Shown here piece by piece: positions 19,431-20,900 of a stretch of 20,900 bases of DNA (positions are counted from its first letter, which is position 1; each line of letters starts with the position of its first letter). Under the pieces are notes generated by a model. That model searched no databases, was not told the DNA's origin, and saw only the letters and a list, made by a program, of their open reading frames with translations. Position numbers and translations under genes: made by a program. This DNA is from SICV01 sp964372375 (GTDB lineage: Archaea > Nanobdellota > Nanobdellia > Pacearchaeales > GW2011-AR1). The stretch is from assembly GCA_964372375.1 (NCBI GenBank), contig CAYJQF010000008.1:1-20900 (forward strand), in the 5' to 3' direction.

Positions 19431-20882
19431 CTACTCAACTTTAAGCGTTTGTCCAACCCTAAATTGTATATCTCTAAAAGTAGTGAGTGGCAGTGATCCT
19501 GGAAAATTTTGATTCAAAAGAGGAAAGAAATACCTAGGAGAACCAGCACCATTAGGAATAGAGTTAAAAGTGCGCGCAGTAAGCTCTGGTGCCCAAGAAC
19601 CAGCACTGCGCCAAGAACCACCAGGCAAGCTATACTCCAAATCTAGTTGAGTACCAGGCTGGCCTGAAAGCTGAGCATAGAGAACAGCAACAGGACGCGT
19701 AGTTCTATCGCCGCGTGGATAATAAAGCACCCTTCCAACGGTGCCTGACCGTGCAAAGCGTGTGCTCACTTGTACGATTGCAAAGGTGGTGCCGCTTCGT
19801 AATTCTTTAACCGGAGGAAGTTGAATGGTTGAAGAATCGCCAACGAAAGCAACAGCATTGTAAGGCTGGCCTGAAACAGTAACTTGTTTAGGAACTGAAA
19901 CAGAAACTGAATAAATGCGATTGGTAGAAAACTCTTCAAAATTAAATGCAAGAGAAGGAGCAGTTGCAGGAACTATTCCCCGAGGATTTCCTTGATAAAC
20001 CGCGCGAGCTCTCAAAGTAAACAGCGTTTCACTCTCTGCAGGTCTTGCATCAGCCCACAACTGAACACCAGAGGGTGCACTATAAATCTGCAAAGTTCGA
20101 GGAGCAACTCTAGAGTCTGGTAATCCCTTCGCCGCGGCACTATCAAAACTATCAATTCCTTCCTGAGCACCATCGATTTGTGCAAGAACAGCACTAGTTC
20201 CTAAAACCACATCAGGAGAAACACCTGAAAGAAGTTTCACTTCAAGATCCGTTCGTTTGTCAGTCAGTTGTATCTTGGGCTGCACCGGTGTAAAACCAGC
20301 ATCCACTTGTATAGTTGCAAACTCCGTACCGCTCAGCAATGCTTTAATGGGCGGAAGTTGAATGATCGGGGAATCACCGATAAAAGTGGAAGCAGCGTAT
20401 GGCTGGCCTGAAACAGTAAACTCTCCTGAAACTGAAACAGAAGCTTTGTAAGTGCGATTAGTAGATAATTCTCTGAAATTAAATGCAAGAGAGGGAGCAG
20501 TTGCAGGTACAACTCCTAAAAAATTTTCCTGGTCAAGCACGCGAGCTTTAAAGTTAAATAGTGTTTCACTCGTTGGAGGACGCGCATCAACACCTAATGC
20601 AACACCATACGGCGCAGTATACAGCTGCAAAGTTCGAGGAGCAAATCCCGGATCAGGTAAATTATTTGCTGCGATGCTGTCAAATCCATCAGCGCCTTCC
20701 TGAGCACCATCGATTTGTGCAAGAACAGCACTAGTTCCTAAAACAACATCAGACTGAACACCAGAGTAAAGCAATAATTCAAGATCCGTTCGTTTGTCAG
20801 TCAGCTGTGTCTGCGCTGAAGCACCAGCCAAACCAACAGCTCCTGCTGCAAGCAAAGAAGCAAAATGCTTTCCAAGGCCCAT
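19431..20882 (-). CDS. secreted surface protein with an internal domain duplication, family A
   Basis: 483 residues, starting with nearly the same signal peptide as the neighbouring protein (one residue changed). Two copies of a ~179-residue domain follow, each starting QLTDKRTDLE, with shared landmarks GTSAVLAQIDGAQEG, LPD, APRTLQ, VDARP or ADARP, PATAPSLAFNF, and VSGQPY. The C-terminal ~110 residues are distinct (YYPRGDRTTRPVAVLYAQ). No TM segment. The protein is probably exported and held at the cell surface, perhaps by homotypic contacts. By analogy with its neighbour the start is the ATG at 20882 (GTG at 20894 possible); the TATA box should lie outside the window. It is a paralogue of 18396-19349. 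Confidence 0.76.
   Translation of the reverse strand: MGLGKHFASLLAAGAVGLAGASAQTQLTDKRTDLELLLYSGVQSDVVLGTSAVLAQIDGAQEGADGFDSIAANNLPDPGFAPRTLQLYTAPYGVALGVDARPPTSETLFNFKARVLDQENFLGVVPATAPSLAFNFRELSTNRTYKASVSVSGEFTVSGQPYAASTFIGDSPIIQLPPIKALLSGTEFATIQVDAGFTPVQPKIQLTDKRTDLEVKLLSGVSPDVVLGTSAVLAQIDGAQEGIDSFDSAAAKGLPDSRVAPRTLQIYSAPSGVQLWADARPAESETLFTLRARAVYQGNPRGIVPATAPSLAFNFEEFSTNRIYSVSVSVPKQVTVSGQPYNAVAFVGDSSTIQLPPVKELRSGTTFAIVQVSTRFARSGTVGRVLYYPRGDRTTRPVAVLYAQLSGQPGTQLDLEYSLPGGSWRSAGSWAPELTARTFNSIPNGAGSPRYFFPLLNQNFPGSLPLTTFRDIQFRVGQTLKVE
19733..20806 (-). repeat. 537-bp tandem duplication inside the surface gene
   Basis: Landmarks recur at 537-bp spacing (for example 20244/20781 and 20160/20697), 179 codons. 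The first copy is about 20270-20806 and the second about 19733-20269. A ~45-bp block near 20160/20697 is identical, showing recent duplication or gene conversion. Confidence 0.8.
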
Positions 20883-20900
20883 AATAAAACTCACAAAACT

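Noticed and set aside
1..20900. CRISPR array, insertion sequence, integrase or phage genes
   Set aside because: I found no regular short direct repeats with spacers and no transposase, integrase or phage-like protein in any frame.

Overview
The window looks like a scaffold from an uncultivated, small-genome archaeon, most likely of the DPANN type (Woesearchaeota/Pacearchaeota-like). Reasons: an archaeal uS10, a Kef/TrkA-N antiporter, PIN-domain nucleases, an Fcf1-like PIN protein, a tRNA-Trp with a short intron in a bulge-helix setting, AT-rich TATA elements, and surface proteins with FN3-like repeats and N-x-T sequons. A strong feature is promoter geometry: an AT-rich TATA box is centred about 24.5-26.5 nt upstream of most start codons, so most mRNAs are probably leaderless. 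This spacing let me choose between alternative starts. The run of exactly 100 Ns marks an assembly gap, so this is a draft scaffold.

Layout. 1-1700: the 5' end of a gene leaving the window, tRNA-Ser(CGA), a structured RNA candidate whose tail equals the 16S rRNA 3' end, a membrane protein with a winged-helix regulator, then tRNA-Ser(GGA) directly abutted by an orphan 3' half of another Ser tRNA. 1700-5200: a deoxynucleotide cluster (dTMP kinase, an NDK-fold protein, thymidylate synthase, two Nudix hydrolases). 5245-9530: uS10, a Cys-rich protein, a Kef-type antiporter, seryl-tRNA synthetase, a small protein, and a truncated FAD-oxidoreductase N-terminus. 9566-14150: DoxX, an XPD/DinG-like helicase, an Fcf1-like PIN protein, and a divergent HTH-PIN pair; a 15-bp element is mirrored next to both TATA boxes of that divergent pair. 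14157-16850: a HExxH metallopeptidase, tRNA-Trp with intron, an ASCH protein, and a three-gene set (coiled coil, orphan N-domain resembling secretion ATPases, single-TM protein). 16924-20900: three co-oriented surface proteins; two share nearly identical promoter/signal-peptide DNA, and one has an internal 537-bp duplication.

How the parts connect. The ndk-like/tmk pair, thyA and the Nudix enzymes fit dTTP supply and nucleotide-pool cleaning. Two Ser tRNAs, a Ser half-tRNA, SerRS and uS10 form a translation theme. The surface genes at the right end look like a diversifying cell-envelope locus. The most unusual signals are the half-tRNA, the tRNA promoters placed so that transcription could begin at or near the mature 5' end, the 16S-tail-like RNA, the mirrored promoter element of the PIN genes, and the single palindromic TATA box equidistant from two divergent ATGs. 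All functions are inferred from sequence alone; no database search was made.
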